Program-made: the position numbers and the translations under genes | Source: JBFKMV01 sp041629655 | GTDB lineage: Bacteria > Acidobacteriota > Polarisedimenticolia > Polarisedimenticolales > Polarisedimenticolaceae | Length of the DNA stretch: 12,592 nucleotides | Assembly (NCBI GenBank): GCA_041629655.1 | Contig: JBFKMV010000156.1 | Coordinates: 1-12,592, forward strand | Direction of reading: 5' to 3' | Shown here: one piece after another, positions 1 through 7,968 of the stretch | Position numbering within the stretch: the first letter of the stretch is position 1 | Layout of the letters: every line of letters starts with the position of its first letter | The notes under the pieces: model-generated | Seen by the model: the letters and a program-made list of their open reading frames with translations, nothing else | The model's database searches: none | Told to the model about the DNA's origin: nothing

Positions 1-161
1 AGCTGTTCTCGAAGAGCCTGCGCGGTTTGACGGTGTACAAGATGGAGCTGGGGGGCCTGGAAGGGCTGTTCACCGGGATCGCGCTGCTGCTGCTGCCGTT
101 CGTGATCCTGTACGTGCTGATCAAGCTGCTGCCGCCGTGGGAGGAGTCCAAGGCCGCCTGA
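1..161 (+). CDS. C-terminal fragment of an unidentified membrane protein
   Basis: An open frame enters from the left edge (first full codon at base 3) and ends at TGA 159-161, giving 52 visible residues. They hold one strong hydrophobic helix, roughly residues 25-42 of the fragment (ITGIALL-like, then LLPFVILYVLIKLL), followed by a short polar tail ending PPWEESKAA. The product is therefore probably anchored by a C-terminal membrane helix. The stop lies 18 bp before the start of the DUF2339-like gene on the same strand, so the two are probably cotranscribed. The family cannot be identified from this tail. Some DUF2339 genes neighbour DUF3999 genes, whose products also end in a membrane helix, but nothing in this fragment confirms that. 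An internal ATG at 42 could in principle start a small protein, but no ribosome binding site there favours it. Confidence 0.6.
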   Translation, partial: LFSKSLRGLTVYKMELGGLEGLFTGIALLLLPFVILYVLIKLLPPWEESKAA

Positions 162-179
162 CCCCGGGGGGAATCCGCG

Positions 180-1925
180 ATGCCCGACTCCCCGACCGAT
201 CTCGAGGCGCAGGTCGGCCGGCTGGCCGGCCGGCTGGAGCGGATCGAGCGCCGGCTCTCGGCCCTGGAGGCGCGGCTCGGCGAGCCGGCCGGGCCGGACG
301 AGGCGGCGGGGGAGGCCGCCGGAGCACTGACGCCGCCCGCGGTCGAGGCGGTGCTGCAACCGGCCCTGGTCCCGCTGGTCGGCCGCACGCTGATGGTGTT
401 GGCGGGCGCCTTCCTGCTCCGCGCGATCACCGAGCAGGGGCTGCTGCATCCGGCCGCCGGGGCCGCGCTGGGACTGGCCTACGCCGTGGCGTGGCTGATC
501 GTGGCGGAGCGCGCCGCGAAGAACGACCGCTGCACCAGCGCCGGGTTCCACGGTCTGGCCGCGTCGGTGATCGCCTTTCCCCTGATCTGGGAGTCGACGG
601 TCAACCTCGGGTTCCTGCGACCGGCGTGGAGCGTCGTCGCGCTGGCCTTGTTCGTCGCGCTCGCGCTCGGGGTCGCGTTCCTGCGCGGTCTGTACGTGCT
701 CGGCTGGCTGGCCACCCTGGGGTGCGCCGGGACGGCGATCGCGCTGGCCGCCGGAACCAAGCTGGTGATCCCGTTCTCGGCGCTGATCCTGTTGCTCGGG
801 CTGGCCACACTGTGGATCGGTTGGCTGCGTGGCTGGGAGGGCATCGCCTGGACCACCGCGGCGATGGTCGACGGCACGATCGTGCTGCTGACCCTGATGA
901 TCCTGATCGGCGAGGAATCGCGCGTTCGCGAGGTGCTGCAGCCCGGGCCGCTGATCGGGCTCCAGCTGATGCTGGTCGTCGTCTACTGCGGCAGCTTCAT
1001 CGCCCGCACGTTGTCCCGGGGCGCGGAGGTCACGCCGGGGCAGATGGTCCAGGGCTTCGCCGCGCTGGCCTGCGGTCTCGGCGGCGCGATCGCCGTGACG
1101 CGCGTGTCCGAGGTCACGGGCGTGGTGGTCGGCGGGACGAGCCTGGTTCTCGCGGCGGGCTGTTACGCCGCGACGTTCGCGTTCATCGACCGGCACGCGG
1201 GGCGCCGGCTGAACTTCGTCTTCTACAGCACGCTGGCGTTGCTGTTCACGCTGCTCGGGCTCGACGCGGCGCTGCGCGGCGCGGCGCTGGTCGCCGCCCT
1301 GGCGCTGGCCGCGGTGGGGACGGCGTGGCTCGGGGCCTACCGCTCGCGCGCCACGTTGAGCCTGCACGGCGCGGTGTACGCCACGGCGGCGGCCGGGCTG
1401 TCCGGGCTGCTGGTAGGGGCGGTCGACGTGCTGTTCGGAGCGGGCGGCCGGACGGCCGTCGTGGTGGCACCGCCAGCGCTGATCGCGCTGGCGGCGGCGG
1501 CGGTCTGCAGCTGGTTCCAGGTGGCCACCCACGGGCGGACCTGGGGCAGCTTCTCCAACGCGCCGAAGCTGGCGCTGCTGACGGTCACGGCGCTCGGGCT
1601 GGGCGGGGTGGTCGTCGCGCTCGGCCGCTCGCTGCTGTGGGGCGACAGCGACCCCGTTCCGGACCTCGCCGCGTTCGCGGTGCTGCGCACGGGCGTGCTG
1701 TCGGTCGCGGCCGTGTTGTTGGCCTGGGCCGGGTCGTGGAGGCGCATCGCCGAGGCGGCGTGGCTGGTCTACCCGGTGCTGATCCTGGCGGCGGCCAAGC
1801 TGCTGCTGCAGGACATGCGCGCCGGCCGGCCGTCGACGCTGTTCCTGTCGTTCGCGCTCTACGGCGGCGCGCTGATCGTGGCGCCGTGGATCGCGCGCCG
1901 GACCAGGAAAGCGGAGCCGACCTAG
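180..1925 (+). CDS. DUF2339-like polytopic membrane protein
   Basis: A 581-residue integral membrane protein of unknown function. Residues about 5-36 form a short heptad-like coiled coil rich in L, E and R (LEAQVGRLAGRLERIERRL). An Ala/Pro/Glu-rich linker follows, and from about residue 65 to the end there is a long series of hydrophobic helices, of the order of a dozen or more. Coiled coil plus many membrane helices is the DUF2339 layout. The first membrane segment (RTLMVLAGAFLLRAITEQG) and the last block (LILAAAKLLLQDM) resemble the conserved ends of that family. The start is ATG 180, preceded by a G-rich stretch at 166-171 that can serve as a Shine-Dalgarno site. It lies 18 bp after the preceding membrane-protein gene. 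Its TAG stop shares four bases with the stop of the convergent kinase gene. The DUF2339 assignment is by pattern recognition; no enzymatic motif is visible. Confidence 0.85.
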   Translation: MPDSPTDLEAQVGRLAGRLERIERRLSALEARLGEPAGPDEAAGEAAGALTPPAVEAVLQPALVPLVGRTLMVLAGAFLLRAITEQGLLHPAAGAALGLAYAVAWLIVAERAAKNDRCTSAGFHGLAASVIAFPLIWESTVNLGFLRPAWSVVALALFVALALGVAFLRGLYVLGWLATLGCAGTAIALAAGTKLVIPFSALILLLGLATLWIGWLRGWEGIAWTTAAMVDGTIVLLTLMILIGEESRVREVLQPGPLIGLQLMLVVVYCGSFIARTLSRGAEVTPGQMVQGFAALACGLGGAIAVTRVSEVTGVVVGGTSLVLAAGCYAATFAFIDRHAGRRLNFVFYSTLALLFTLLGLDAALRGAALVAALALAAVGTAWLGAYRSRATLSLHGAVYATAAAGLSGLLVGAVDVLFGAGGRTAVVVAPPALIALAAAAVCSWFQVATHGRTWGSFSNAPKLALLTVTALGLGGVVVALGRSLLWGDSDPVPDLAAFAVLRTGVLSVAAVLLAWAGSWRRIAEAAWLVYPVLILAAAKLLLQDMRAGRPSTLFLSFALYGGALIVAPWIARRTRKAEPT

Positions 1926-4657
1926 CTTCGACGGTGCTTGTGCACCAGCTCCTCGAAAGCCGGATGGTCCCGCAGCGGGTCGATGCGCGGGTCGAGCAGC
2001 AGCAGCTCGATCGACCACACGCAGGGCACCGAGAGCAAGCGGTCGAAGGTCTCGATCGCGGCCTCGGGCTCGCCGGTCATCACGTAGATCCAGGCCAGGT
2101 CCTGGAGCTGCCAGGCGCCGACGAAGGCGTCGCGCTCGATCGGCATCAGCTCCACCGCCCGCCGCCCCGCACGCAGCGCGTCGTCCTTGCGCCCCAGGCC
2201 GGCGTAAGCGATGGCGAGCGCGCCGAGGAGGCGGGCGTCCTCGGGGCGGCCCAGGACGTCCGACTTGAGCGTATCCAGTGCCGTCTGGAATCCGCGCCGG
2301 GCGTCGGCTTCCCGGCCCTGCAGGCGGTCGGTCCAGGCGACCAGCAGCGAGACCGGGTAGTCGTGCCACTGGCCGAACACGCGGTCCGTGGCCGAGACGA
2401 ACTGCTTCGCCCGCTCGAACTCGCGCAGGCACAACAGCCCCTGCCAGCCGTGGCTGTACTTCCAGGGGATCGGCGCGGCGGCCTCGATCTCCCGGACCGC
2501 TTCCCGTACGCTCTCCAGCGTGCCGTCGCGCAGCGCGGGCGTCAGCGCGCGGTAGATCCGCCCGGACGCGTACTCCGGCACCAGCGCCAGCGCGCTGTCG
2601 AAGTAACGCTCGGCCTCGTCGTAGCGCCGGAGGTTGAGCAACGTGAAGCCGACCTCGAGCGCCGCGTCCGCGTCGCGCGGGTCGAGCGCCCGGGCCCGGG
2701 TCAGGTCCCGTAGCGCCTCCTCCCAGCCGCCGCGGCGGCGCACGATGTACGCCTTCCAGCGCATCAGCTCCGCGTTGCCGGGCAGTCCGCTCTCGGCGAT
2801 GCGCAGGTGGTCGAGCGCGTCCTCGTAGTCCAGGGTCATGTAGAAGCACGTCCCGAGCGCCAGGTGCGCCTCGGGCAGCTCCGGCGCCAGCTCGACCGCC
2901 CGCTCCGCCGCACGCACCGCCTCGTCCTGCACTTCCCGGTCCCCGCCGCCGAGCCAGTAGTGGTTGCGCGCGGCGCGCGACAGGCCGGCGTAGGCCAGCG
3001 CGAACGAGGGGTCGCGCTCGATGGCCAGGCCGAACAGTCGCTTGGCCTCGACCAGGTTCTCCTCGGCCTGCCCCGGCCGGCCGAGGTACTCCAGCCCGCG
3101 CAGGTAGAGCTGGTAGGCCTGCAGGTCGCCCGTCGGCGACTCGCCGATCCGTTGCCGCTCCTCCTCGGTCAGCCGGGCCTGGAGCGCCGTCGCGATCTCC
3201 TCGGCGATGTCGCTCTGGATCGACAGGATCTGCTCCAGCGTCAGCTTGCGGTTGTAGCTTTCGGCCCACAGGTCCTCGTCGGTGGCGGCGTCGATCAGCT
3301 GCACGTTGATCCGCACCTGGTCGCCGGCGCGCTGCACCGATCCCTCGAGCACCGTGGCGACGCCCAGCTCCTCCGCGATCTGGCGCAGGTTCTTCGAGCT
3401 GTCGCGGTACTCCATCACCGAGGTGCGCGAGATCACCTTGAGGTCGCCGATCTTGGCCAGCCGGTTGAGGATCTCGTCGTGGATCCCCGCGGTGAAGCCG
3501 TCGTTTTCCGCGCCGCCGAGCGTGTTGTCGAACGGCAGCACGGCGATCGAGCGGCTCCGCTCGTCCGCGGTCGCTCCACCGGCCGTGCGCAGGTCGCGTC
3601 GCTGCGAGATGGCCCAGATCGCCAGCGCGGCGCCGCCCAGCACGACGGCCGTGACGATCAACGCCACGGCGGCGCCGCTCCGCGCGGGGCGGGCTTCGGC
3701 GGTCACGGGTCCGGTGGTGGGGAGCTCGCCCGGCAGCGGCATCGCCCCAGGGAGCGACGTCTCGCCCGAGATCGGAAACTCTCCCGTGAGCGGCGTCTCG
3801 CCCGACAGGCTGGCCAGGCCCTGGGCCGTCTGCAGGATCCGGCGCGCCTCGCCCGCGGAGGCCAGGCGCCGCTCGGGGTCCTTGTGCAGGCATCCGCGGA
3901 CGAGCTCGCGGACCGTGTCCGGCGTGTCGTCCGGAAACGCGCTCCAGTCCGGCTCCTGACGCAGCACCGCCGCCAGCTTGTCCCAGCGGGTCTCCCCGCC
4001 GAACGCGGGACGCCCGCACAACATCTCGTACAGCACGCAGCCGAACGACCACAGGTCGGTGCGCGCGTCGACGGTCTTCCCGCGCGCCTGCTCGGGACTC
4101 ATGAACGACACGGTCCCCAGGATCATCCCCGGCCGCGTCGGCTCGGGCTCCGCCGACTCCTCGGCGTAGGCCGCGGGCTCGATGCCCCGGGCGATCCCGA
4201 AGTCCAGCACCTTGACCTCGCCGAGCGGCGTCACGTAGATGTTGGCCGGCTTCAGGTCGCGGTGGATCACGCCCTTGGCGTGGGTCGCCTCCAGCGCGGC
4301 CGCGGCCTGGCGCGCGATCGACAACGCCTCCACCAGCGGTAGCGGCGTGCCACGCAGCCGGCTGGCCAGCGTGGTCCCGGGGATCAGCTCCATGGCCAGG
4401 AAGCGCGCGCCGTCCTGCTCGTGCAGGCCGTAGACCGTGGCCACGTTGGGGTGGTTGATCGAGGCCAGCAGCTTGGCCTCGCGCTCGAAGCGGGTCATGC
4501 GGTGGGATTCGGCGGCGAACGACTCGGTCAGCAGCTTGATCGCCACCTCGCGGTCGAGGTTGGTGTCGAGCGCCCGCCACACCACGCCCATCCCGCCCTC
4601 GCCGATCTTCTCCAGCAGACGGTAGTGCGCAAGCGTGGTGCCCGGTTCGATCGCCAT
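1922..4657 (-). CDS. Transmembrane Ser/Thr protein kinase with TolB-like and TPR domains
   Basis: A 911-residue Hanks-type kinase receptor. Residues 11-275 are an intact kinase domain: glycine loop GEGGMG (19-24), beta3 lysine K41 in VAIK, helix-C glutamate E60, catalytic loop HRDLKPAN (132-139), DFG at 152-154 and SPE at 187-189. A linker of six hexapeptide repeats (285-320) leads to one membrane helix at about 328-350. Residues about 370-495 are a TolB-N-terminal-like domain (IAVLPFDN, LEGSVQRAGDQVRINVQL), and about 510-911 are tetratricopeptide repeats ending in a PLRDHPAFEEL tail. By family analogy the kinase is cytoplasmic and the TolB/TPR part is periplasmic, where it would bind proteins or sense the envelope. 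It starts 40 bp downstream of the pseudokinase gene on the same strand. The upstream sequence has GAGG about 10 bases before the ATG. All catalytic residues are present, so it should be active; its substrates are unknown. Confidence 0.95.
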   Translation of the reverse strand: MAIEPGTTLAHYRLLEKIGEGGMGVVWRALDTNLDREVAIKLLTESFAAESHRMTRFEREAKLLASINHPNVATVYGLHEQDGARFLAMELIPGTTLASRLRGTPLPLVEALSIARQAAAALEATHAKGVIHRDLKPANIYVTPLGEVKVLDFGIARGIEPAAYAEESAEPEPTRPGMILGTVSFMSPEQARGKTVDARTDLWSFGCVLYEMLCGRPAFGGETRWDKLAAVLRQEPDWSAFPDDTPDTVRELVRGCLHKDPERRLASAGEARRILQTAQGLASLSGETPLTGEFPISGETSLPGAMPLPGELPTTGPVTAEARPARSGAAVALIVTAVVLGGAALAIWAISQRRDLRTAGGATADERSRSIAVLPFDNTLGGAENDGFTAGIHDEILNRLAKIGDLKVISRTSVMEYRDSSKNLRQIAEELGVATVLEGSVQRAGDQVRINVQLIDAATDEDLWAESYNRKLTLEQILSIQSDIAEEIATALQARLTEEERQRIGESPTGDLQAYQLYLRGLEYLGRPGQAEENLVEAKRLFGLAIERDPSFALAYAGLSRAARNHYWLGGGDREVQDEAVRAAERAVELAPELPEAHLALGTCFYMTLDYEDALDHLRIAESGLPGNAELMRWKAYIVRRRGGWEEALRDLTRARALDPRDADAALEVGFTLLNLRRYDEAERYFDSALALVPEYASGRIYRALTPALRDGTLESVREAVREIEAAAPIPWKYSHGWQGLLCLREFERAKQFVSATDRVFGQWHDYPVSLLVAWTDRLQGREADARRGFQTALDTLKSDVLGRPEDARLLGALAIAYAGLGRKDDALRAGRRAVELMPIERDAFVGAWQLQDLAWIYVMTGEPEAAIETFDRLLSVPCVWSIELLLLDPRIDPLRDHPAFEELVHKHRRS
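3698..3805 (-). repeat. Six in-frame hexapeptide repeats in the kinase linker
   Basis: Residues 285-320 of the kinase read as six consecutive hexapeptides: SGETPL, TGEFPI, SGETSL, PGAMPL, PGELPT, TGPVTA. The consensus is [S/T/P]-G-[E/A]-x-P-[L/I], and the last copy is degenerate. The array sits exactly between the kinase fold and the membrane helix. The codons differ between copies, so the repeat is better conserved at protein level than at DNA level. Confidence 0.8.
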
Positions 4658-4684
4658 CGTCTCGAAACCTCGAAGGACGACGGC

Positions 4685-4690
4685 ATTCTA
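4685..4690 (-). promoter_or_regulatory. Possible -10 element ahead of the kinase gene
   Basis: In the 40-bp gap between the pseudokinase stop and the kinase ATG, the minus strand reads TAGAAT, five of six matches to the TATAAT consensus. It would place a transcript start about 22 bases before the kinase ATG. No convincing -35 box is seen at the right distance, so this is at most a weak internal promoter. Readthrough from the upstream gene remains the simpler model. Confidence 0.22.
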
Positions 4691-4697
4691 TCCCGGA

Positions 4698-5552
4698 TCA
4701 GGCGCGGCGTTCGAGTTTCGCCAGCTCCTCGTGCAGCTCGACCGCCGAGGAATAGCGGCGCGCGGGGTCCTTCTCCAGGCACCGGGCGATGATCTGCGCC
4801 AGCGCGGCGGGGAGGGTCGGGTTGAGCTCGGTGGCCGGCGGGGCCGCGTCGTGGATCACGGCGACGAACAGGTCGGCCGGGCTTTCGCCGCCGAACGGGC
4901 GTTGCCCGGTCGCCATCTCGAACAGCATCACGCCGAGCGAGAACACGTCGGAGCGGGCGTCGAGCGGCGTGCCCTTGACCCACTCCGGGGACATGTAGGG
5001 CAACGTCGCCCGGTCGGCGACCTCGTGATCCGAGGTCAGCGTCGGCACCTCCTCGGGATCGACCTCGGCGACCGGCTTGCGCTCGTGCACCTCTCCCAGG
5101 CCGAAGCCCAGCACCCGCATCCGCCCCTGGTCGTCGAACACCACGCGGCTCGGCGTCAGGTCGCGGTGGGTCACGCCATCGCGATGGGCGGCGGCGACCG
5201 CGTCCGTCAGGCGCAGCGCGTGGTCGAGGAGCTTCCCGTAGGACAGCCCGCCGGTGGGGATCAGCCGCGACAACGTCGTGCCGGTGACCAGCTCCATGCT
5301 GATGAAGCGCGTCCCCTCCGACTCCGCGACCGGATCGATCTGCTCGATGTGCGGGTGTTCCAGCGCGGCGACCTTGGCGATCGAGGCGTCGAGCCGCGCC
5401 CGCCGGTCGGCCTGCTCGATGCGGGGCAGGATCCGGATCGCGACTTCCCGGTTGCTGCGGGTATCGACCGCTTTCCACACGTCGCCGCGGCGGCCCACTC
5501 CGATTCTCTCGAGCAGCCGGTAGTGCGAGAGCCTGTCGCCGGATTGATGCAT
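4698..5552 (-). CDS. Predicted pseudokinase (Hanks-type fold, catalytic residues lost)
   Basis: A 284-residue cytoplasmic single-domain protein with the Ser/Thr kinase fold. It aligns along its whole length with the kinase domain encoded next to it (HYRLLERIG against HYRLLEKIG; MELVTGTTLSRL against MELIPGTTLASR). The glycine loop GVGRRG (18-23), HRD (129-131), SPE (188-190) and DVFSLG (202-207) are kept. The beta3 lysine is arginine (VAIR, R40), the helix-C glutamate position is serine (S57), the catalytic-loop lysine and asparagine are T133 and R136 (HRDLTPSR), and DFG is GFG (G149). Loss of all these should abolish phosphotransfer, leaving a scaffold or allosteric partner. The start ATG 5552 was chosen because it gives the same short N-terminus as the neighbouring kinase; an in-frame ATG at 5639 would add unrelated residues and run into the LemA promoter region. 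The next gene is the active kinase, 40 bp downstream. Confidence 0.9.
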   Translation of the reverse strand: MHQSGDRLSHYRLLERIGVGRRGDVWKAVDTRSNREVAIRILPRIEQADRRARLDASIAKVAALEHPHIEQIDPVAESEGTRFISMELVTGTTLSRLIPTGGLSYGKLLDHALRLTDAVAAAHRDGVTHRDLTPSRVVFDDQGRMRVLGFGLGEVHERKPVAEVDPEEVPTLTSDHEVADRATLPYMSPEWVKGTPLDARSDVFSLGVMLFEMATGQRPFGGESPADLFVAVIHDAAPPATELNPTLPAALAQIIARCLEKDPARRYSSAVELHEELAKLERRA

Positions 5553-5587
5553 GGCCTTGCGCCCCGCGCCGTGAAGGACCCCGAGGA

Positions 5588-5617
5588 AGTGTACAGGGCT
5601 CGGTGCGTCCGATTCAA
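5588..5617 (-). promoter_or_regulatory. Candidate sigma70-type promoter for the pseudokinase–kinase unit
   Basis: On the minus strand, TTGAAT (5612-5617) and TACACT (5588-5593) are separated by 18 bp, and TG immediately precedes the -10. Each box matches its consensus at four or five of six positions. The implied start near 5581 gives a leader of about 29 bases before ATG 5552. The placement in the 115-bp divergent spacer is sensible, but the match is only moderate. Confidence 0.35.
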
Positions 5618-5667
5618 GCGGAAGCCGCGCCTGTGGCATGATGGCCCGCCTTCGAAGCGGAGTGGGG

Positions 5668-6234
5668 ATGCAAACGGCGCTCCTCGTCATCGCGGCCCTG
5701 GCCGCGACCGTGCTCGTGCTGTGGGTCGCGTTGACCTTCAATGCGTTCGTGCGCCTGCGCAACCGGGTCCGCGAGGCCTGGAGCGGTATCGACGTCCAGC
5801 TCAAGCGCCGGCACGACCTGGTCCCCAACCTGGTCAAGGTCGTCCAGGCCTACGCACGGCACGAGCGCGAGACGTTGGAGGAGATCACCCGCGTGCGTGG
5901 CGAGGCGGCCGGCGCCGAGCGGTTGCCCGAGCGGGAGCGCAACGAGAACCGGCTCGGCCGCTCGCTGGACCGCCTGATCGCCCTGGTCGAACGGTACCCC
6001 GACCTGAAGGCGGACGGCAACTTCCGGCAGCTCCAGCAGGACCTGGTGGACGTCGAGGAGCACCTGCAGTACGCGCGCCGCTACTACAACGGCGCCGTCC
6101 GCGACCTGAACAACCGCGTCGAGCAGTTTCCGGCCAACCTGCTGGCGCCGCTGTTCGGCTTTGCCGCGGAGCCGTTTTTCGAGGTCGAGTCCGCCGCCGA
6201 GCGCGGAGCGCCCGCGGTCCTGCTGGGAGGTTGA
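5668..6234 (+). CDS. lemA: LemA family protein
   Basis: A 188-residue LemA-family membrane-anchored protein. Residues about 4-23 form one N-terminal membrane helix. The hallmark LemA blocks follow: FNAFVRLRNRVREAW (24-38), VQLKRRHDLVPNLV (43-56), ERYPDLKADGNF (108-119), ARRYYNGAVRDLNN (136-149) and FPANLLAP (154-161). The rest is expected to be a helical bundle, and 188 residues is the usual family size. The start ATG 5668 has a GGAG at 5659-5662 five bases upstream; an earlier in-frame ATG at 5638 lacks such a site. The next gene, of the DUF2207 family, starts five bases after this stop, the common LemA–DUF2207 pairing. The molecular function of LemA is not settled; envelope stress or membrane-protein quality control has been suggested for relatives. 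Confidence 0.95.
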   Translation: MQTALLVIAALAATVLVLWVALTFNAFVRLRNRVREAWSGIDVQLKRRHDLVPNLVKVVQAYARHERETLEEITRVRGEAAGAERLPERERNENRLGRSLDRLIALVERYPDLKADGNFRQLQQDLVDVEEHLQYARRYYNGAVRDLNNRVEQFPANLLAPLFGFAAEPFFEVESAAERGAPAVLLGG

Positions 6235-6238
6235 CGGA

Positions 6239-7957
6239 ATGCGCGCGACGCTGCTGACCCTGCTGCTGCTGACTTCCTCGGCGGTCCCGGCCGCCGCGCG
6301 ACAGCTCACGATCGTCGATTTCCACGCCGCGATCGAGGTGCAGCCGAACGGCACGGTGCGCGTCGAGGAGCGGATCGTCGCCGATTTCAAGGGGTCGTGG
6401 AACGGGATCTTCCGCGACATCCCGTACGGGTTCAGCTACCCGCTGGGAATCCGCGGCTCGATCCGCCTGACCGTCAATGCGGTGCAGGGTGCCGACGGGA
6501 CGCCGCTCGAGTTCTGGGAGCAGCGCGAGCGCCGGCGGGTGCGTCTGAAGATCCGGGTGCCCGGGGCAAGCGACGCGCAGCGCACGGTCGTGATCCGCTA
6601 CCACGTCGAGAACGTGATCCGCCGCGAGGGCGGCGACGACGCCTCGTACGGGCTGCACGACCAGCTGTACTGGAACGTGACCGGTAACGACTGGCCGGTC
6701 CCGATCGCGCGGGCGTCGGCCGAGGTGCGGCTGCCCCCGGGCGTGCCGTCGGAGACGGTCATCGCGACCGCCTACAGCGGTTACCACGGCGCCCGGGGTC
6801 GCGGCTTCGAGATCGAGTTGCTCGACGGCCCGGGGCTGCGCTTCGAGACCACGCGGCCGCTCCGGCCCGGCATGGGCCTGACGATCGTCGCGGGGTTCGA
6901 GCCGGGCCACGTCGCACATCCTTCCCGGCTGACCCGGGCCTGGTGGATCGCACGGGAGAACTGGTTTCTGGCGCTGCCGCCGGCGCTGCTCGCCTGGTGG
7001 TTCACGATCTGGTGGCGGCGCGGGCGCGACGCGTTGGCCGGCCGCACGATCATTCCCGAGTGGGAGCCGCCGGACGGGCTGCGGCCCTCCGAGGTCGGCG
7101 TGGTGATCGACGACAGGCTGGACCGGCGCGACCTGACCGCAGGGATCATCGATCTTGCGGTGCGTCGGGTCTTGACGATCGTGGACGAGGAGCATCGCGG
7201 CTACGTGCTGCGCCTCGATCCCGCGGCCCGCGCGCAGGCGAAGCTCGAGCCGTTCGAAGAGCGCCTCGTGGATGCGCTGTTCGCGGGAGGCAGCGAGGTC
7301 GCGCTGGAAGCGCTCGACCGCAAGTTCTACGCGGAGGTCGGCCGGATCAACAGTGCGGTTCAAGCCGACCTGGTGGCCAAGGGAATCTTCAAGCGCTCGC
7401 CGCGGCGGCAGCGAGCGGCGGGGGTCGGGGCGTCCGTCGTTGCCGCGATCGCGGTGGTCGTGCTGGGAATCGCGCTGGGCGCGCCGCCGCCGTACTGGGT
7501 CGCCGTGGCGCTCTGCGTTCCACCGCTGTTCCTGCTGGCGTGGCAGATGCCCCAGCGCACGCCCCGCGGGCTCGACGCGCTGGCGCGGATCCGGGGTATG
7601 GAGGAGTACCTGGTGACCGCCGAGCGCGAGCGGATGCGGACGCTGCCGCTGGACCAGTTCGAGAGGCTGCTGCCGTATGCGATCGCGCTCGACCTGCATC
7701 GCCGCTGGACCGAGATCTTCGGCCCGCTCTACGAGCGTCCGCCCGCGTGGCTCGAAACCCCGGGGGGCTTCTGGAACGCCGGATCGATGGGGGGCACGAT
7801 CGACGGGATCGGGAGCAGCGTCGGCTCGTACCTCTACTCCGTCCCGCGCACCCGATCCAGCGGCGGATCCGGTGGCGGCTGGAGCGGCAGCAGCGGCTTC
7901 AGCGGCGGCGGCTCCAGCGGGGGCGGTTTCGGCGGTGGCGGGGGAGGCGGCTGGTAG
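6239..7957 (+). CDS. DUF2207 domain-containing membrane protein
   Basis: A 572-residue exported membrane protein of the DUF2207 (YciQ-like) family. An N-terminal signal peptide ends near AAARQ (residues 18-22). An extracytoplasmic beta-rich domain follows, with typical blocks: NGTVRVEERI, NGIFRDIPYGF and YWNVTGNDWPVPI (about 144-156). A membrane helix lies at about 241-259. The family block EPPDGLRPSEVGVVID and DLTAGIIDLAVRRVLTI begins the internal domain, and a hydrophobic pair is at about 393-436. The last 30-odd residues are a Gly/Ser-rich tail ending GGGGGGGW, as in many DUF2207 proteins. The ATG 6239 is preceded by GGGAGG at 6225-6230, eight bases upstream and inside the end of the LemA gene, so translation is probably coupled. 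The biochemical role is unknown. The gene ends 11 bp from the stop of the convergent small-peptide gene. Confidence 0.93.
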   Translation: MRATLLTLLLLTSSAVPAAARQLTIVDFHAAIEVQPNGTVRVEERIVADFKGSWNGIFRDIPYGFSYPLGIRGSIRLTVNAVQGADGTPLEFWEQRERRRVRLKIRVPGASDAQRTVVIRYHVENVIRREGGDDASYGLHDQLYWNVTGNDWPVPIARASAEVRLPPGVPSETVIATAYSGYHGARGRGFEIELLDGPGLRFETTRPLRPGMGLTIVAGFEPGHVAHPSRLTRAWWIARENWFLALPPALLAWWFTIWWRRGRDALAGRTIIPEWEPPDGLRPSEVGVVIDDRLDRRDLTAGIIDLAVRRVLTIVDEEHRGYVLRLDPAARAQAKLEPFEERLVDALFAGGSEVALEALDRKFYAEVGRINSAVQADLVAKGIFKRSPRRQRAAGVGASVVAAIAVVVLGIALGAPPPYWVAVALCVPPLFLLAWQMPQRTPRGLDALARIRGMEEYLVTAERERMRTLPLDQFERLLPYAIALDLHRRWTEIFGPLYERPPAWLETPGGFWNAGSMGGTIDGIGSSVGSYLYSVPRTRSSGGSGGGWSGSSGFSGGGSSGGGFGGGGGGGW

Positions 7958-7968
7958 GCCCCGGCCCG

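Noticed and set aside
137..2713. 858-residue open frame on the plus strand overlapping the DUF2339 gene and the end of the kinase gene
   Set aside because: It is Arg/Gly/Ala/Pro-rich low-complexity translation typical of alternate frames in GC-rich DNA, and it crosses the convergent junction of two well-supported genes.
4528..5478. Possible frameshift fusing the pseudokinase to the kinase, suggested by a long minus-strand frame spanning the gap
   Set aside because: Each gene has its own complete domain, start and stop in a clean frame. The spanning frame is out of register with both and reads as low-complexity sequence.
4635..6257. 540-residue plus-strand frame opposite the pseudokinase and over LemA
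   Set aside because: It is antisense to a protein with clear kinase-fold homology, then out of frame with LemA; the composition is that of a shadow frame.
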